Assembly (NCBI RefSeq): GCF_018130215.1
Contig: NZ_JAFCKQ010000028.1
Coordinates: forward strand, 1 to 64,000
Length of the DNA stretch: 64,000 bases
Reading direction: 5' to 3'
Source of the DNA: Bradyrhizobium jicamae
Lineage (GTDB): Bacteria > Pseudomonadota > Alphaproteobacteria > Rhizobiales > Xanthobacteraceae
This document shows, one piece after another, positions 35,065 through 44,342 of this stretch (its first letter is position 1; each line of letters starts with the position of its first letter). Below the pieces are notes generated by a model. It saw only the letters and a list, made by a program, of their open reading frames with translations, ran no database searches and was not told the DNA's origin. The translations under genes were made by a program, and so were the position numbers.

Positions 35065-36027
35065 ATGGATCAATTCGAAGTCGTCGTGTCGAAGGCGGAG
35101 CGGCTTACGCCGCGCATCCGTGAGTTCGTGCTTGCACGCGGCAATGGTGCGCCGATGCCAGGCTGGGCACCCGGCGCCCATATCGATGTCCATCTGCCCG
35201 ACGTCGGCCGCCGATCCTATTCCTTGATCGAGACGCTCTCGCCGCGCGCCGTCGAGCACCCGACCGGCTATCGCATCGCCGTGCTGCAGGAAAGCAGGAG
35301 CCGCGGCGGCTCGACCTACATGCACGGTCTCAAGGCAGGCGATCGCCTGACGATCTCGCCGCCGGCGAACAATTTCCCGCTCGGTGCCGGCGCAGGCGAA
35401 GTCGCCCTCGTTGCGGGCGGTATCGGCATCACGCCGCTGCTCACGATGGCCTGCGAATTGAGCGCCGCGAAACGGCCGTTCTCGTTCCACTACGCCGGCC
35501 GCAGCCGGAGCGAACTCGCCTTTCTCGGCGAGGTAGAGCGGCTCACCGGCGCCAATGCAACAATTCATTCCGACGACGAGGCCGGCCGCTTCTTCGATCT
35601 CGAGGGCCTGATGACGCGGCTTGCGCCCGACGTACCGCTCTATCTTTGCGGGCCGCTGCCGATGATCGAATCAGCGATCGCACTGGCGAAGCGGATGAAC
35701 TGGCCGCTGGGCCGGCTCCATTTCGAGATCTTCACCGCGCCGGAAGAGAAGTCCGGCGATACCAGCTTCGAGGTCGAGCTTAAGAGCAGCGGCCGCGTCT
35801 ACGAGATTCCCGCCGGCAAGACCATCCTCGACGTGCTGCTCGAGGCTGGAGAGGATCCCATCCATGACTGCAAGCGCGGCGATTGTGGAATCTGCCAGAC
35901 CGGCGTTGTCGAGGGCATCCCCGATCATCGCGACTACATCCTGAGTGAAAGCGAACGGGCATCGAACAAGGTGATGCAGATCTGCATTTCGCGCGCGAAG
36001 ACCAGGCGGCTCGTGCTCGACCTGTGA
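35065..36027 (+). CDS. Phthalate-dioxygenase-type (PDR/VanB) oxygenase reductase
   Basis: A 320-residue reductase with FMN domain (RSYSL), NAD domain (GGIGITPLLTMA, YLCGPLPMI) and C-terminal plant-type 2Fe-2S ferredoxin (CKRGDCGICQTG and a later Cys). Electrons run from NADH through FMN and the cluster to a Rieske oxygenase; the oxygenase genes follow directly. It starts two bases after iorB. Because it carries its own ferredoxin domain, no separate ferredoxin is needed, as in class I oxygenase systems. Confidence 0.9.
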   Translation: MDQFEVVVSKAERLTPRIREFVLARGNGAPMPGWAPGAHIDVHLPDVGRRSYSLIETLSPRAVEHPTGYRIAVLQESRSRGGSTYMHGLKAGDRLTISPPANNFPLGAGAGEVALVAGGIGITPLLTMACELSAAKRPFSFHYAGRSRSELAFLGEVERLTGANATIHSDDEAGRFFDLEGLMTRLAPDVPLYLCGPLPMIESAIALAKRMNWPLGRLHFEIFTAPEEKSGDTSFEVELKSSGRVYEIPAGKTILDVLLEAGEDPIHDCKRGDCGICQTGVVEGIPDHRDYILSESERASNKVMQICISRAKTRRLVLDL

Positions 36028-36038
36028 TGGAGGAACGC

Positions 36039-37352
36039 ATGATCAGATATGCCGGCAACTCCGAGGCGATCCGTGCCCTGGTACGTGAACAGGCCGTTCA
36101 CCGCGACGTCTATGTCAACGAGGAGGTGTTCCAGCTCGAGATGGAGCACATGTTCCCGAACAGCTGGGTGTATGTCGGCCACGACAGCCAGGTTCCCAAT
36201 CCCGGCGATTATTACGGCACGACGATCGGCACGCAGCCGGTCCTCTTGGTCCGCCACACCGACGGCACCGTGCATGTCCTGCACAATCGCTGCCCTCACA
36301 AGGGCACGCGCATCACCTCCGAGACCTGCGGCAACACCGGAAAGTTCTTCCGATGCCCCTACCATGCCTGGAGCTTCAAGACCGATGGCTCGCTGCTGGC
36401 GATCCCCCTGAAGAAGGGCTACGAGAACACCGGCTTCGAACAGAGCCAGGCCGCGCGCGGCATGACGCCCGTGCGCCATGTCCGCAACTACCGCGGCTTC
36501 GTGTTCGCCAAGATCAACGATGGCGGCCTCGATTTCGAGGAGTTCTTCGGCGAGAGCCTCACGAGCTTCGACAACATGATCGATCGCTCGCCGGTCGGCC
36601 GGCTCAAGGTCGCCGGCGGCGTGCTGCGATACATGCACAACTGCAACTGGAAGATGCTGGTCGAGAACCAGACCGACACCTGCCATCCGATGGTGGCCCA
36701 CGAGTCCTCCGCCGGAACCGTGGTCGAGGTCTGGAAGAAGGCGCCGCCCGGCACCAAGAAGCCGATGGCGGTCGAGATCATCGCCCCCTTCATGAGCCCG
36801 TATGAGTTCTTCGAGAACATGGGCATCCGGATCTGGGACAACGGCCACGGCCACACCGGCGTGCACCACTCGATCCACTCCGACTATTCCGCGGTGCCCG
36901 GCTATTTCGAGAAGATGACCGCGGCCTATGGCGAGGACCGGGCCAAGGCGATCCTCGGCGAGAACAGGCACAACACGGTCTATTTCCCCAATATCATGAT
37001 CAAGGGACCGATCCAGCTGTTGCGGCAGTTCAAGCCGATCGCCGCCAACAAGACGCTGGTGGAGTCCTGGACATTCCAGCTCGTCGACGCGCCCGACATG
37101 CTGCTCGAGCGCACGCTGATGTACAACCGCCTGATCAACGCGCCGACCTCGATCGTCGGCCATGACGACCTTGAGATGTACGAGCGCGCGCAGGAGGGCC
37201 TGCATTCGAACGGCAACGAATGGGTCAATCTGCAGCGCCTCTACAGTCCCGACGAAGCCGGGCAGACGAACGTCGCGGTGAACGGGACCAGCGAATGGCC
37301 GATGCGCCACCAGTTCCGGGCCTGGACCAAGTTCATGACGATGGGGATGTGA
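36039..37352 (+). CDS. Rieske aromatic-ring-hydroxylating oxygenase, alpha subunit
   Basis: A 437-residue catalytic subunit. Rieske cluster CPHKG...CPYHAW (Cys85, His87, Cys106, His109). The mononuclear iron site lies in NWKMLVENQTDTCHPMVAH (Asp213, His216, His221). Start ATG 36039 has GGAGG five bases upstream; GTG 36024 and ATG 36027 are less well placed. It carries out O2-dependent hydroxylation or dihydroxylation of an aromatic substrate. Followed two bases later by the beta subunit. Confidence 0.92.
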   Translation: MIRYAGNSEAIRALVREQAVHRDVYVNEEVFQLEMEHMFPNSWVYVGHDSQVPNPGDYYGTTIGTQPVLLVRHTDGTVHVLHNRCPHKGTRITSETCGNTGKFFRCPYHAWSFKTDGSLLAIPLKKGYENTGFEQSQAARGMTPVRHVRNYRGFVFAKINDGGLDFEEFFGESLTSFDNMIDRSPVGRLKVAGGVLRYMHNCNWKMLVENQTDTCHPMVAHESSAGTVVEVWKKAPPGTKKPMAVEIIAPFMSPYEFFENMGIRIWDNGHGHTGVHHSIHSDYSAVPGYFEKMTAAYGEDRAKAILGENRHNTVYFPNIMIKGPIQLLRQFKPIAANKTLVESWTFQLVDAPDMLLERTLMYNRLINAPTSIVGHDDLEMYERAQEGLHSNGNEWVNLQRLYSPDEAGQTNVAVNGTSEWPMRHQFRAWTKFMTMGM

Positions 37353-37353
37353 C

Positions 37354-37866
37354 ATGAGCACCGTTGCCGAGGTCCCTGTCGTGAACACGGTTCCGACGGA
37401 TCAGGAATTGATCGACTTCGTCGTCCGCGAAGCACGGCTGATCGATCAGCAGCGTTTCGACGAATGGCTCGACATGTATGCCGATGACGCCTTCTACTGG
37501 ATGCCGCTGGAATGGAATCAGACCGACCCGCGGCTGACCTGCTCGCTGATGTACGAGGACAAGCTGCTGCTCTCGATCCGGGTGGAACGGCTCAAGGGTG
37601 CGCGGACCTTCAGCCAGAAGCCGAAGAGTCGCTGCCATCACGTGCTGCAGACCCCGCAGGTCGATTCACGCGATCCTTCCACCAACAGCTACGTCACCTG
37701 GACCCCGATGCACTACGTCGAGACCCGCCTGGACGAGCAGACGCTCTATGCGGCCTGGGTAACGCATCATCTGGGTGTCGAGAACGGCAGGTTGAAGATC
37801 AAGCTGAAGCGGGTCGACCTGATCAATTGCGATGCTGCCTTCGGCAACATCCAGCTCTTCATGTAG
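37354..37866 (+). CDS. Rieske oxygenase, beta subunit
   Basis: A 170-residue small subunit of ring-hydroxylating oxygenases (NTF2-like fold): ELIDFVVREARLIDQQRFDEWLDMYADDAFYWMP, RTFSQKPKSRCHHVL and the C-terminal VDLINCDAAFGNIQLF. It stabilises the alpha subunits, normally as an alpha3beta3 hexamer. It is two bases after the alpha gene and six bases before the SDR gene. Confidence 0.92.
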   Translation: MSTVAEVPVVNTVPTDQELIDFVVREARLIDQQRFDEWLDMYADDAFYWMPLEWNQTDPRLTCSLMYEDKLLLSIRVERLKGARTFSQKPKSRCHHVLQTPQVDSRDPSTNSYVTWTPMHYVETRLDEQTLYAAWVTHHLGVENGRLKIKLKRVDLINCDAAFGNIQLFM

Positions 37867-37872
37867 GGAACG

Positions 37873-38607
37873 ATGGGTGTGACCGATTACACGGCGATCG
37901 TCAGCGGCGGCAATACCGGCATCGGGGCGGCGATCGCGCGCGGCCTGCTTGCAGAAGGATATGAGGTGATCTCGCTGTCGCGGCGCAAGCCGGACTGGAG
38001 TCATCCGAAGCTCTCCGCTTACGAAGTCGATCTGCTCGATGCCACCGCGACGCGCCAGGTCACCGCCGAGGTCGCCGCCAAGGTTGCGATCACCCATGTC
38101 GTGCACAATGCCGGCGCGATCCGCGCCAGGCTGCTGGAAGAGGTCGAGGACGAGGATGTCGGCGCGCTGGCCCAGCTGCATTTCGGCGCCGCGATCGCGC
38201 TGGCGCAGGCGGCGTTGCCCGGCATGAAGCAGGCGCGCTTCGGCCGCATCGTGCTGCTGTCGTCCCGCGCTGCGCTCGGGGCCGTCACCCGAACGGTCTA
38301 TTCGGCCACCAAGGCCGGCATCATCGGCATGGCCCGGACCTGGGCGCTGGAGCTCGCGCCGTTCGGGATCACGGTCAATGTCGTCGCGCCCGGCCCGATC
38401 GCGGATACCGAAATGTTCGAGAGCGTGATGTCGCCGGAATCCGAACGCGCCAAGGCGCTGGCGCGGGCGATCCCGCTTGGCCGTCTCGGCAAGTCGAGCG
38501 ACGTTGCACGCGCAGTCAGTTTCTTCAGTTCACCGGATGCGGATTTCATTACCGGGCAGACGCTCTATGTCTGCGGCGGGGCCAGCATCGGGTCGATTTC
38601 CATCTAG
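37873..38607 (+). CDS. Short-chain dehydrogenase/reductase
   Basis: A 244-residue classical SDR with the glycine motif SGGNTGIGAAIA, VHNAGAI, active-site YSATKAG (YxxxK intact) and PGPIADTEM. It probably dehydrogenates the diol or alcohol formed by the Rieske oxygenase or another hydroxy intermediate. Unlike the degenerate SDR fused to DUF35, all catalytic residues are present. Confidence 0.9.
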   Translation: MGVTDYTAIVSGGNTGIGAAIARGLLAEGYEVISLSRRKPDWSHPKLSAYEVDLLDATATRQVTAEVAAKVAITHVVHNAGAIRARLLEEVEDEDVGALAQLHFGAAIALAQAALPGMKQARFGRIVLLSSRAALGAVTRTVYSATKAGIIGMARTWALELAPFGITVNVVAPGPIADTEMFESVMSPESERAKALARAIPLGRLGKSSDVARAVSFFSSPDADFITGQTLYVCGGASIGSISI

Positions 38608-38627
38608 CTTCGGTGAGAACGCCAGCC

Positions 38628-39155
38628 ATGGATGCGACAGTCAAGCGAAAGGCCCGTTCCCCGAAGAGCACACGTCCGCCGCCGCTCCAGCCGGTCGAGC
38701 CCGTGCATGACTCCGATGGCGCGCATCTCGAGCTGCGGATCTGGCTTCGGCTGCTCGCCTGCGCGACCCGGATCGAGAAAGCGCTCAATGCGCGCCTGCG
38801 CAAGGAGTTCAATACCACGCTGGCCCGCTTCGACCTGCTGGCGCAGCTTGCGCGCAGGCCCGAGGGCGCAAGCATGTCCGTGGTTTCCGACCTCCTGATG
38901 GTCTCGAACGGCGCCATCACCGCGCTGGTGCAGAAGCTGGAAGCCGATGGATTGATCCATCGAGAGGTCGACACCGCGGATCGCCGCACCTTCCGCCTGC
39001 GGTTGTCGCAAGACGGCGCAAGGGAATTCGACCGGATGGCGCGCCGGCACGAGGAGTGGGTGATCGCCCTGATCGGCGAGTTGTCACCCGTTGCGCAGTC
39101 GGACCTGCTGCAACATTTGACCCTGCTCAAGCGTCGTCTGGACAAGCACGCCTGA
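38628..39155 (+). CDS. MarR-family transcriptional regulator
   Basis: A 175-residue winged-helix repressor. The N-terminal part is Pro-rich; then RIEKALNARLRKEFNTTLARFDLLAQLAR, the recognition-helix region SVVSDLLMVSNGAITALVQKLEADGLI and the wing DTADRRTFRLRLS. GTG 38613 is an alternative start. Last gene of the iorA operon, so it is probably auto-regulated. MarR proteins of catabolic islands typically release DNA on binding a pathway acid or CoA thioester; the shared dyads are candidate operators. Confidence 0.88.
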   Translation: MDATVKRKARSPKSTRPPPLQPVEPVHDSDGAHLELRIWLRLLACATRIEKALNARLRKEFNTTLARFDLLAQLARRPEGASMSVVSDLLMVSNGAITALVQKLEADGLIHREVDTADRRTFRLRLSQDGAREFDRMARRHEEWVIALIGELSPVAQSDLLQHLTLLKRRLDKHA

Positions 39156-39203
39156 CGGTCGTTTCGGCAACACCGGCAGGCGCCGGTATTCCCACGTATT
39201 GAC

Positions 39204-39227
39204 CCCGCCGGCTTCCTGGCCGGCGGG
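39204..39227. terminator. Bidirectional hairpin terminator
   Basis: CCCGCCGGC (39204-39212), loop TTCCTG, GCCGGCGGG (39219-39227). A perfect 9-bp stem followed by ATCTTTGTT. Lies between the convergent MarR and phosphoesterase genes. Confidence 0.75.
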
Positions 39228-39254
39228 ATCTTTGTTCGTCACGAGCGGCTGACG

Positions 39255-41405
39255 TCAGTGATCCGAGTTGCCGTGACCGCCATCGTCGAAGTCGAAGAAG
39301 TCGAACAGATCGCTCAGCGCCGGGCTGTTGACCGGAACGTAGGGATTGTTCGGCACGACGACCGGGTTCGGGTAGTTGTCGCGGCTGCGGTTCGTGATCG
39401 GCTCCAGGCGCCAATTCCGCTCGATGAACTTGATGATCGAGACGTGGTCGGCGTAGCTGTGCGAGATGTGACCCTGCTTCACGCGCGGCGAGACCACGAT
39501 CAGCGGAATACGGGGCCCGTCGCCGAAGAAGTCGAGCGGCTGCACGTAGCCCGAATCGAAGTAGCCGCCGCCTTCATCGAAGGTGATGAAGATCGCGGTA
39601 TCCTTCGCGTAGTCGGATGCTTCGACCTGGTCGACGATCTTCTTCGCGAAACCCTCGAACAGATTGAGCTTGGAGGAATTCGGGTGACCATCGGTGAAGC
39701 CGCTCGGCTTCACGATCGACACTGCCGGCAGGGTGTGCTGGGAGATATCGGAGTACAGGTCGACCGAGTCATGGATATGGGCTGCGACCTGATCCGGGTG
39801 CGACATGATCGACCTGTCGTACTGGAACGGATTGCAGATGTTGCAATACTCGTCGGCGGTCGGGCCAGCGACACCCCAATTGATCTGGTACGGATCGTCG
39901 ACGTAGTTGTTCCACTGATCGCCGTAGTACTTCCACGAGATGTGCCTGTCGTTCAGGCTGTCGCCGATGCTCCTCGTCGACGACGGCGGGATCGTGAACG
40001 GCGTGTTAGCCGGATTGGTGTCGGTATAGGCGTTCTTGCCGTTGCCGAAATAGCCAGGGTTGTAGTTGTTCATCAGATAATAGTGCCCCGGCTCGCAGTT
40101 GGGGTTGATCCGCAGCCCCGCGAGATAGTCCCGGATCGGCTTGACGCCGGGCTGGCTGGGATCGGAGCAGTTGGTGTAGGAGCCACCGCCGGAGACAGGG
40201 TTCGCGGAATAGGGCGGCGGAAAGCCACCGTTGCCGCCGGCGCCGTAGCCGTCCTGGATGTACCAGTTGTTGGTGCCCTTGGCAGGGTTGGGGTTCTCGA
40301 TTTCATTGACGACGCCGGCGTCGGGCGTGCCGCCGAACACCTGCACGCCATTGGGTGGCGGGACCGCGATGCCCGATGCATCGATGAAGTGGATCATGTC
40401 GGCGTGGCCGAACATGATGTGGTTCGCACCGGTGCCGCCGTTGACCGATTGGTGGAAGTTGTCGCTCATCGCATACTTCTGCACGAGGCTCGTGAAATAC
40501 GGCACGTCGCCCTTCTGCACGTTGTAGAAGCCGAGCGCCGTCGACCCCTCGCCCGTAGTCGTTGCGGTCGTCGAATATTCGGTCGAGAAGTTGGCCGGCT
40601 GCGCCGCTCCGTTGGCGCCGGCCCCGACAGTCACCTCGACCCAGGCGAACAGGTTGCCGTTGCAACCCGACGGATTGTCGCGGCTGGCAGCGGAATGGCT
40701 GCAGTTCAGCTGCTGCCACATCTGATAGAAGCGATGCACCGGGCTCGCCGCATAGGCGTCATAGGGCATCGTGTCGCCGTTGGTGAGCTGGAACGGACCG
40801 GCCGGCAGCGCGCTGACGTTGCTGATGCGCTGGTCGGCGGTCTTCGACGTCTGACCGGTGCCGCCGGTGAGCAGGTACTGGTAGTACTCGGAGGGCAGGC
40901 CGGATTCGGATTGCTGCGCCAGCGCAAGCGACGCCTCGCAGGTCGTGATCGGCGAGCTGCCGCACTGGTTGGGGATATAGGAGACCTTCGGACCGCCGAC
41001 CAGCGGAGCCGGCAGCTGGTCCTTCGGGAACGACTGCTTCGGCGGGCTCAGCAGGAAAGCATCGTTCAGGCCGGTGTCGGTGGCGGCGAGTTGATGAGCC
41101 TTTTCGAAATTGGGTCCGGGGACGGCGTTCTTGTTGCCATCGAGCTTGACGATGCCCTGCGACAGCAGGTTCATCACGCTCTCGCCGGACCGGTTGGGCA
41201 CATAGGTGGCGAACACGTGATCGAAGCTGCGGTTCTCGCCGATGATGACGATGACGTGCTTGATCGGTGTCCGGGATTCATGCTCCCCGAGGTGCCGCCC
41301 TTCGTCGGCGAGGACGGGGCCCGCGGTGAACTGGCCCAGCGCCAGCGCGCTCAGCGTAAGTCGGCAACCGTACAGCCAACGTGATTTGTGCCTGCTATGC
41401 ATCAA
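39255..41405 (-). CDS. Secreted phosphoesterase (acid phosphatase / phospholipase C family)
   Basis: A 716-residue exported enzyme of the alkaline-phosphatase-like phosphoesterase family (PF04185). Signal peptide about 1-33 (ending VLADE). Family motif IIGENRSFDH at about 52-61; FITFDEGGGYFD and VVSPRVKQGHISH with metal ligands near the C-terminus. It ends in an acidic tail (LFDFFDFDD). It is translated from an ATG overlapping the stop of the multicopper oxidase gene, so the pair is one operon. Probable substrates are phospholipids or phosphate monoesters. Confidence 0.86.
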   Translation of the reverse strand: MMHSRHKSRWLYGCRLTLSALALGQFTAGPVLADEGRHLGEHESRTPIKHVIVIIGENRSFDHVFATYVPNRSGESVMNLLSQGIVKLDGNKNAVPGPNFEKAHQLAATDTGLNDAFLLSPPKQSFPKDQLPAPLVGGPKVSYIPNQCGSSPITTCEASLALAQQSESGLPSEYYQYLLTGGTGQTSKTADQRISNVSALPAGPFQLTNGDTMPYDAYAASPVHRFYQMWQQLNCSHSAASRDNPSGCNGNLFAWVEVTVGAGANGAAQPANFSTEYSTTATTTGEGSTALGFYNVQKGDVPYFTSLVQKYAMSDNFHQSVNGGTGANHIMFGHADMIHFIDASGIAVPPPNGVQVFGGTPDAGVVNEIENPNPAKGTNNWYIQDGYGAGGNGGFPPPYSANPVSGGGSYTNCSDPSQPGVKPIRDYLAGLRINPNCEPGHYYLMNNYNPGYFGNGKNAYTDTNPANTPFTIPPSSTRSIGDSLNDRHISWKYYGDQWNNYVDDPYQINWGVAGPTADEYCNICNPFQYDRSIMSHPDQVAAHIHDSVDLYSDISQHTLPAVSIVKPSGFTDGHPNSSKLNLFEGFAKKIVDQVEASDYAKDTAIFITFDEGGGYFDSGYVQPLDFFGDGPRIPLIVVSPRVKQGHISHSYADHVSIIKFIERNWRLEPITNRSRDNYPNPVVVPNNPYVPVNSPALSDLFDFFDFDDGGHGNSDH

Positions 41406-43213
41406 AGCTCTCCTTTGGTCCTTTGGTTAGGTGGAGTAGTCGAACTCGCGGTGTTCGCCGGCACGACCCTGATCCGTCCCATCATGCCGCCGTCCTCGTG
41501 TTCGAGGACGTGACAGTGGTAGACAAAGGTGCCGATGATGTTGGGGTCGCGGAAATCCATGCGCAGGCGCACGCTGGGATATTTCAGCATGCGGCCGTTG
41601 TAGTAGGGAACGTTGACCGTATCGCGCAGGAACGGCTCATTGACCGCGATCCCGGACCAGTCGAGCAACTGGAAATGAAGCTGGTGGATGTGGAAATCAT
41701 GCAGCTCCATCGAACGGTTCTCGATGATCCAGTCTTCGACCTCGCCTTGCTTCACGGTGATGTCCGGAACGTCGGATTGCGGGTCGAACGGTTTCGGCGT
41801 CTCGCCGTCGATGGTCATGAAGAACTTGGTCGGGCTGTTCGGGTCGTTCGGATTCTCCGGCTGCTCGGAGAAGAACAGCTTCCTGACGCGGACCGGTGCG
41901 ACGTCCCCGACCCACGGCCGATCCGGTCGGGGCAGCGGCTCGGCATGCGCGGGCAGCGCGGCCTGCGGCTCGCCCGCATCCGCCGATGCCGTGATCGTCA
42001 GCAGAGCGCGGTTGGGATCGTTCTCGCCGGCGGGTCCGGTATCGACTGCGCGTGTCACCAGCAACGCCGATGCGCCGGCCGGCGGGCCCTCGACGATGAA
42101 CTCGGCGCGCGAGCCAGGCGGCAGGCCGATATGGTTGACCCATTGCACTGACGGCGACGGGCTGCCGTGGAACTGCAGCGGCACCCCGTCGAGACCGACG
42201 ATGCCGATCTGCTGTGGTGCGCGGCCGACCAGCAGGGCCAGGTTGAGATAGGTGATCGCGGACGCGTTCAGCACACGCCAGAGCTGCCGCTCGCCCGGCT
42301 TCATCGACAGTGTCGCCGGCGGATAGTTCGGATATGGCACCGGCACGAAGTTGACCGAAAGGTCCTTCGACGGCTTGCCGAAGCCGGTCCCGGAATTGGC
42401 GACGTCACCGTCACTGTCGAGCTGGCTCTTGGACATCACCGGCTCGGATTTCGACGGCTGTGCGTCGGGATTGGCGAGATCCTGGTCACGGATCACGAGC
42501 ACACGCTCGGGCAATCCCGCGAGTGACGGATCGGCGCGCTCGATGCCTTCGATGATGATCGCGCCGGAAGCGCCGCCGAGCACCTGCGTCTTGCTGAAGC
42601 CGTGAAGATGCGGGTGATACCAATAGAGGCCTGGGGGCGCGTCGTCCGGGATACGCAGGCGATACTCGAACGGCGCGTCATCGGGCTGGATCGAGGTCTT
42701 CAGCACATCGTCCTGGTGACAGACCGGCGGCACGGTCAGTCCATGGAAGTGCAGATTGGTCGAGATCGGCGTCATCGCGCCGCTTTCGCAGGGATTGGCC
42801 GCCTTTTTTGCCGTGCAGATCGGCGCGCCGGCGAGCGCCCGGTCAATCGCAGGCGTTGCCGTATCGAGGTCGACGAGGTCGTTCTTGAAATGGATGACCA
42901 GTTGGTCGCCCGGTTTGAGGCGCAGGGTCGGCGATGGCTTCCCGTCTGATGTCAGATAGCAGTAGCGGGTCGTTCCGTCCGGCAGCTTCTCATCGTGGAC
43001 ACTGAGGTCGGTTTCGAGGATGCCGTCATGGCTGCGCAATTCCGCCGGTTCAGCAATCGCACTCCCGGGTCCGGGGCGGTCGCAAACATCCTGCGGCGCG
43101 CGCTGCATTTCGGTAGGGCTCGTTGCGCCGAGCCAGGCCGTTACGCCACTCACCGCCAGCCCGAGGCAAGCTGCGACGAGGACACGGAAAATGGTCGAAT
43201 ACCGTCGAAACAC
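41402..43213 (-). CDS. Multicopper oxidase
   Basis: A 603-residue exported oxidase with a single N-terminal hydrophobic segment (signal or anchor, about 8-28). All four copper motifs are present: LHFHGL, YWYHPHLHG, HDFHIHQLHF and FVYHCHVLEHEDGGMM (T1/T2/T3 ligands). It resembles CotA/bilirubin-oxidase-like enzymes rather than CopA, as no Met-rich loop is seen. It oxidises metals or phenols with reduction of O2 to water in the periplasm. It is the first gene of a pair with the phosphoesterase. Confidence 0.9.
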   Translation of the reverse strand: MFRRYSTIFRVLVAACLGLAVSGVTAWLGATSPTEMQRAPQDVCDRPGPGSAIAEPAELRSHDGILETDLSVHDEKLPDGTTRYCYLTSDGKPSPTLRLKPGDQLVIHFKNDLVDLDTATPAIDRALAGAPICTAKKAANPCESGAMTPISTNLHFHGLTVPPVCHQDDVLKTSIQPDDAPFEYRLRIPDDAPPGLYWYHPHLHGFSKTQVLGGASGAIIIEGIERADPSLAGLPERVLVIRDQDLANPDAQPSKSEPVMSKSQLDSDGDVANSGTGFGKPSKDLSVNFVPVPYPNYPPATLSMKPGERQLWRVLNASAITYLNLALLVGRAPQQIGIVGLDGVPLQFHGSPSPSVQWVNHIGLPPGSRAEFIVEGPPAGASALLVTRAVDTGPAGENDPNRALLTITASADAGEPQAALPAHAEPLPRPDRPWVGDVAPVRVRKLFFSEQPENPNDPNSPTKFFMTIDGETPKPFDPQSDVPDITVKQGEVEDWIIENRSMELHDFHIHQLHFQLLDWSGIAVNEPFLRDTVNVPYYNGRMLKYPSVRLRMDFRDPNIIGTFVYHCHVLEHEDGGMMGRIRVVPANTASSTTPPNQRTKGEL

Positions 43214-43485
43214 GCCGCCCCGCCAAATAGGTGCGGCCGTCAGGCGCGCGACAACGCGCTGAGGCCAACGATGGCTTCAGCCCGCTGTTGCGACTGCGGT
43301 CGCTAACAAGTGCTTTTTTTGACGAAGTCGACGCTACATGCGCGTTGTTGCGGTATTCTGGCAGGTTTCTAACAGGCAAATGACAGTGGATTGCGACATA
43401 TGGGCACGGAACTTTTGTCGAAGAAGCTGACGCCGCTACGGGCAGCAGGGCTGGCGGGCAGCGAAGCGAGGAATTTTCGAAAGTC
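43214..43485. other. Intergenic region upstream of the multicopper oxidase gene
   Basis: No gene or convincing terminator is seen. It must hold the promoter for the minus-strand multicopper oxidase operon. A run of seven T (43314-43320) and an AT-richer patch around 43305-43380 are the only notable parts. Confidence 0.4.
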
Positions 43486-44142
43486 TCAGCGCCGCTTCAA
43501 CTCGGCCAGCGGCGTCGAGCCGTCGATATTGGCGGGCGTCGGCGGCACCTGACCATTGGCGCGATCATTGGCGCCTTGCGCAGGTGCCGGCAATGTCAGC
43601 ACAATGCTGTCTCGATCCTTCTCCATCGTCGCCTCGCGGCTCCGGATCGTGCGCAGCTTCCAGCCCTGATAGTCGTCGTCGAGCCTCAATCGAAGCGATC
43701 GTTTGGTCGACTGATCGAGAAATATACCGAAGCTCTCCTCGTCGCTCGCAATCGTTCCGACCAGCGACAATGGCGGCGGCACGGCTTCCTTGGTCTGCGG
43801 CGGTGGCGGCGGCGGCGCAGGCGCCGGCTCCGCGGCCAGCACTGGAGGCGGTGGGCGGCGCGTCGCGGAAAAGATCGGACGATCTCGCGTGGCCGACAAT
43901 CGCGTCAGCGGAATCGCCCACAGCGGGTTGCCGCTCAGCGGTCGCTGCGGCTCCGGTCGCTGCGTGAAAGCACGGACGGATGTCACCCGTTCGCCGGATG
44001 ATGGCGTGAGCCGCGTTTCCTCGGCGATCCCGGGATCAAGGGCGTCGGTCGTGATCGCAACAGCCGCTGCCGCAACAGCATGAGGCGACGACGCGAGCAT
44101 CACGAAAGCGATTGTGACGTGGTGTATCGCGCGGCAGATCAT
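43486..44142 (-). CDS. GspN/GspC-like type II secretion-type protein, orphan
   Basis: A 218-residue exported protein: hydrophobic N-terminus (about 8-30), then LWAIPLTRLSATRDRPIFSATRRPP, a long Pro-Ala linker and a domain with LSLVGTIASDEESFGIFLD, typical of the T2SS GspC homology region (GspN-like proteins of Bradyrhizobium). It would be anchored in or attached to the inner membrane with a periplasmic domain. No other T2SS gene is in the window, so it is an orphan or part of a dispersed system. Confidence 0.7.
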   Translation of the reverse strand: MICRAIHHVTIAFVMLASSPHAVAAAAVAITTDALDPGIAEETRLTPSSGERVTSVRAFTQRPEPQRPLSGNPLWAIPLTRLSATRDRPIFSATRRPPPPVLAAEPAPAPPPPPPQTKEAVPPPLSLVGTIASDEESFGIFLDQSTKRSLRLRLDDDYQGWKLRTIRSREATMEKDRDSIVLTLPAPAQGANDRANGQVPPTPANIDGSTPLAELKRR

Positions 44143-44342
44143 CTGAGCCCTCGGCGCCTCGACACTGCGGCGGAACCCGCGATCTGCCGGGGTTCACCGG
44201 AAAAAGCCATTCCCGCCACGTTACAACCGAAGCGCGAGATGGCCGAGCGACAATTCGTGAGCAAGGAAGTGTTGCGGCCTCGCGCGGCATTGCCGCGGAG
44301 GTCGTGCTCAACAGGCGGTAAATAAAGCGATGACGATTCTAC

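Noticed and set aside
39258..41384. 708-codon plus-strand ORF opposite the phosphoesterase
   Set aside because: Val/Arg/Asp-rich mirror translation without domain features.
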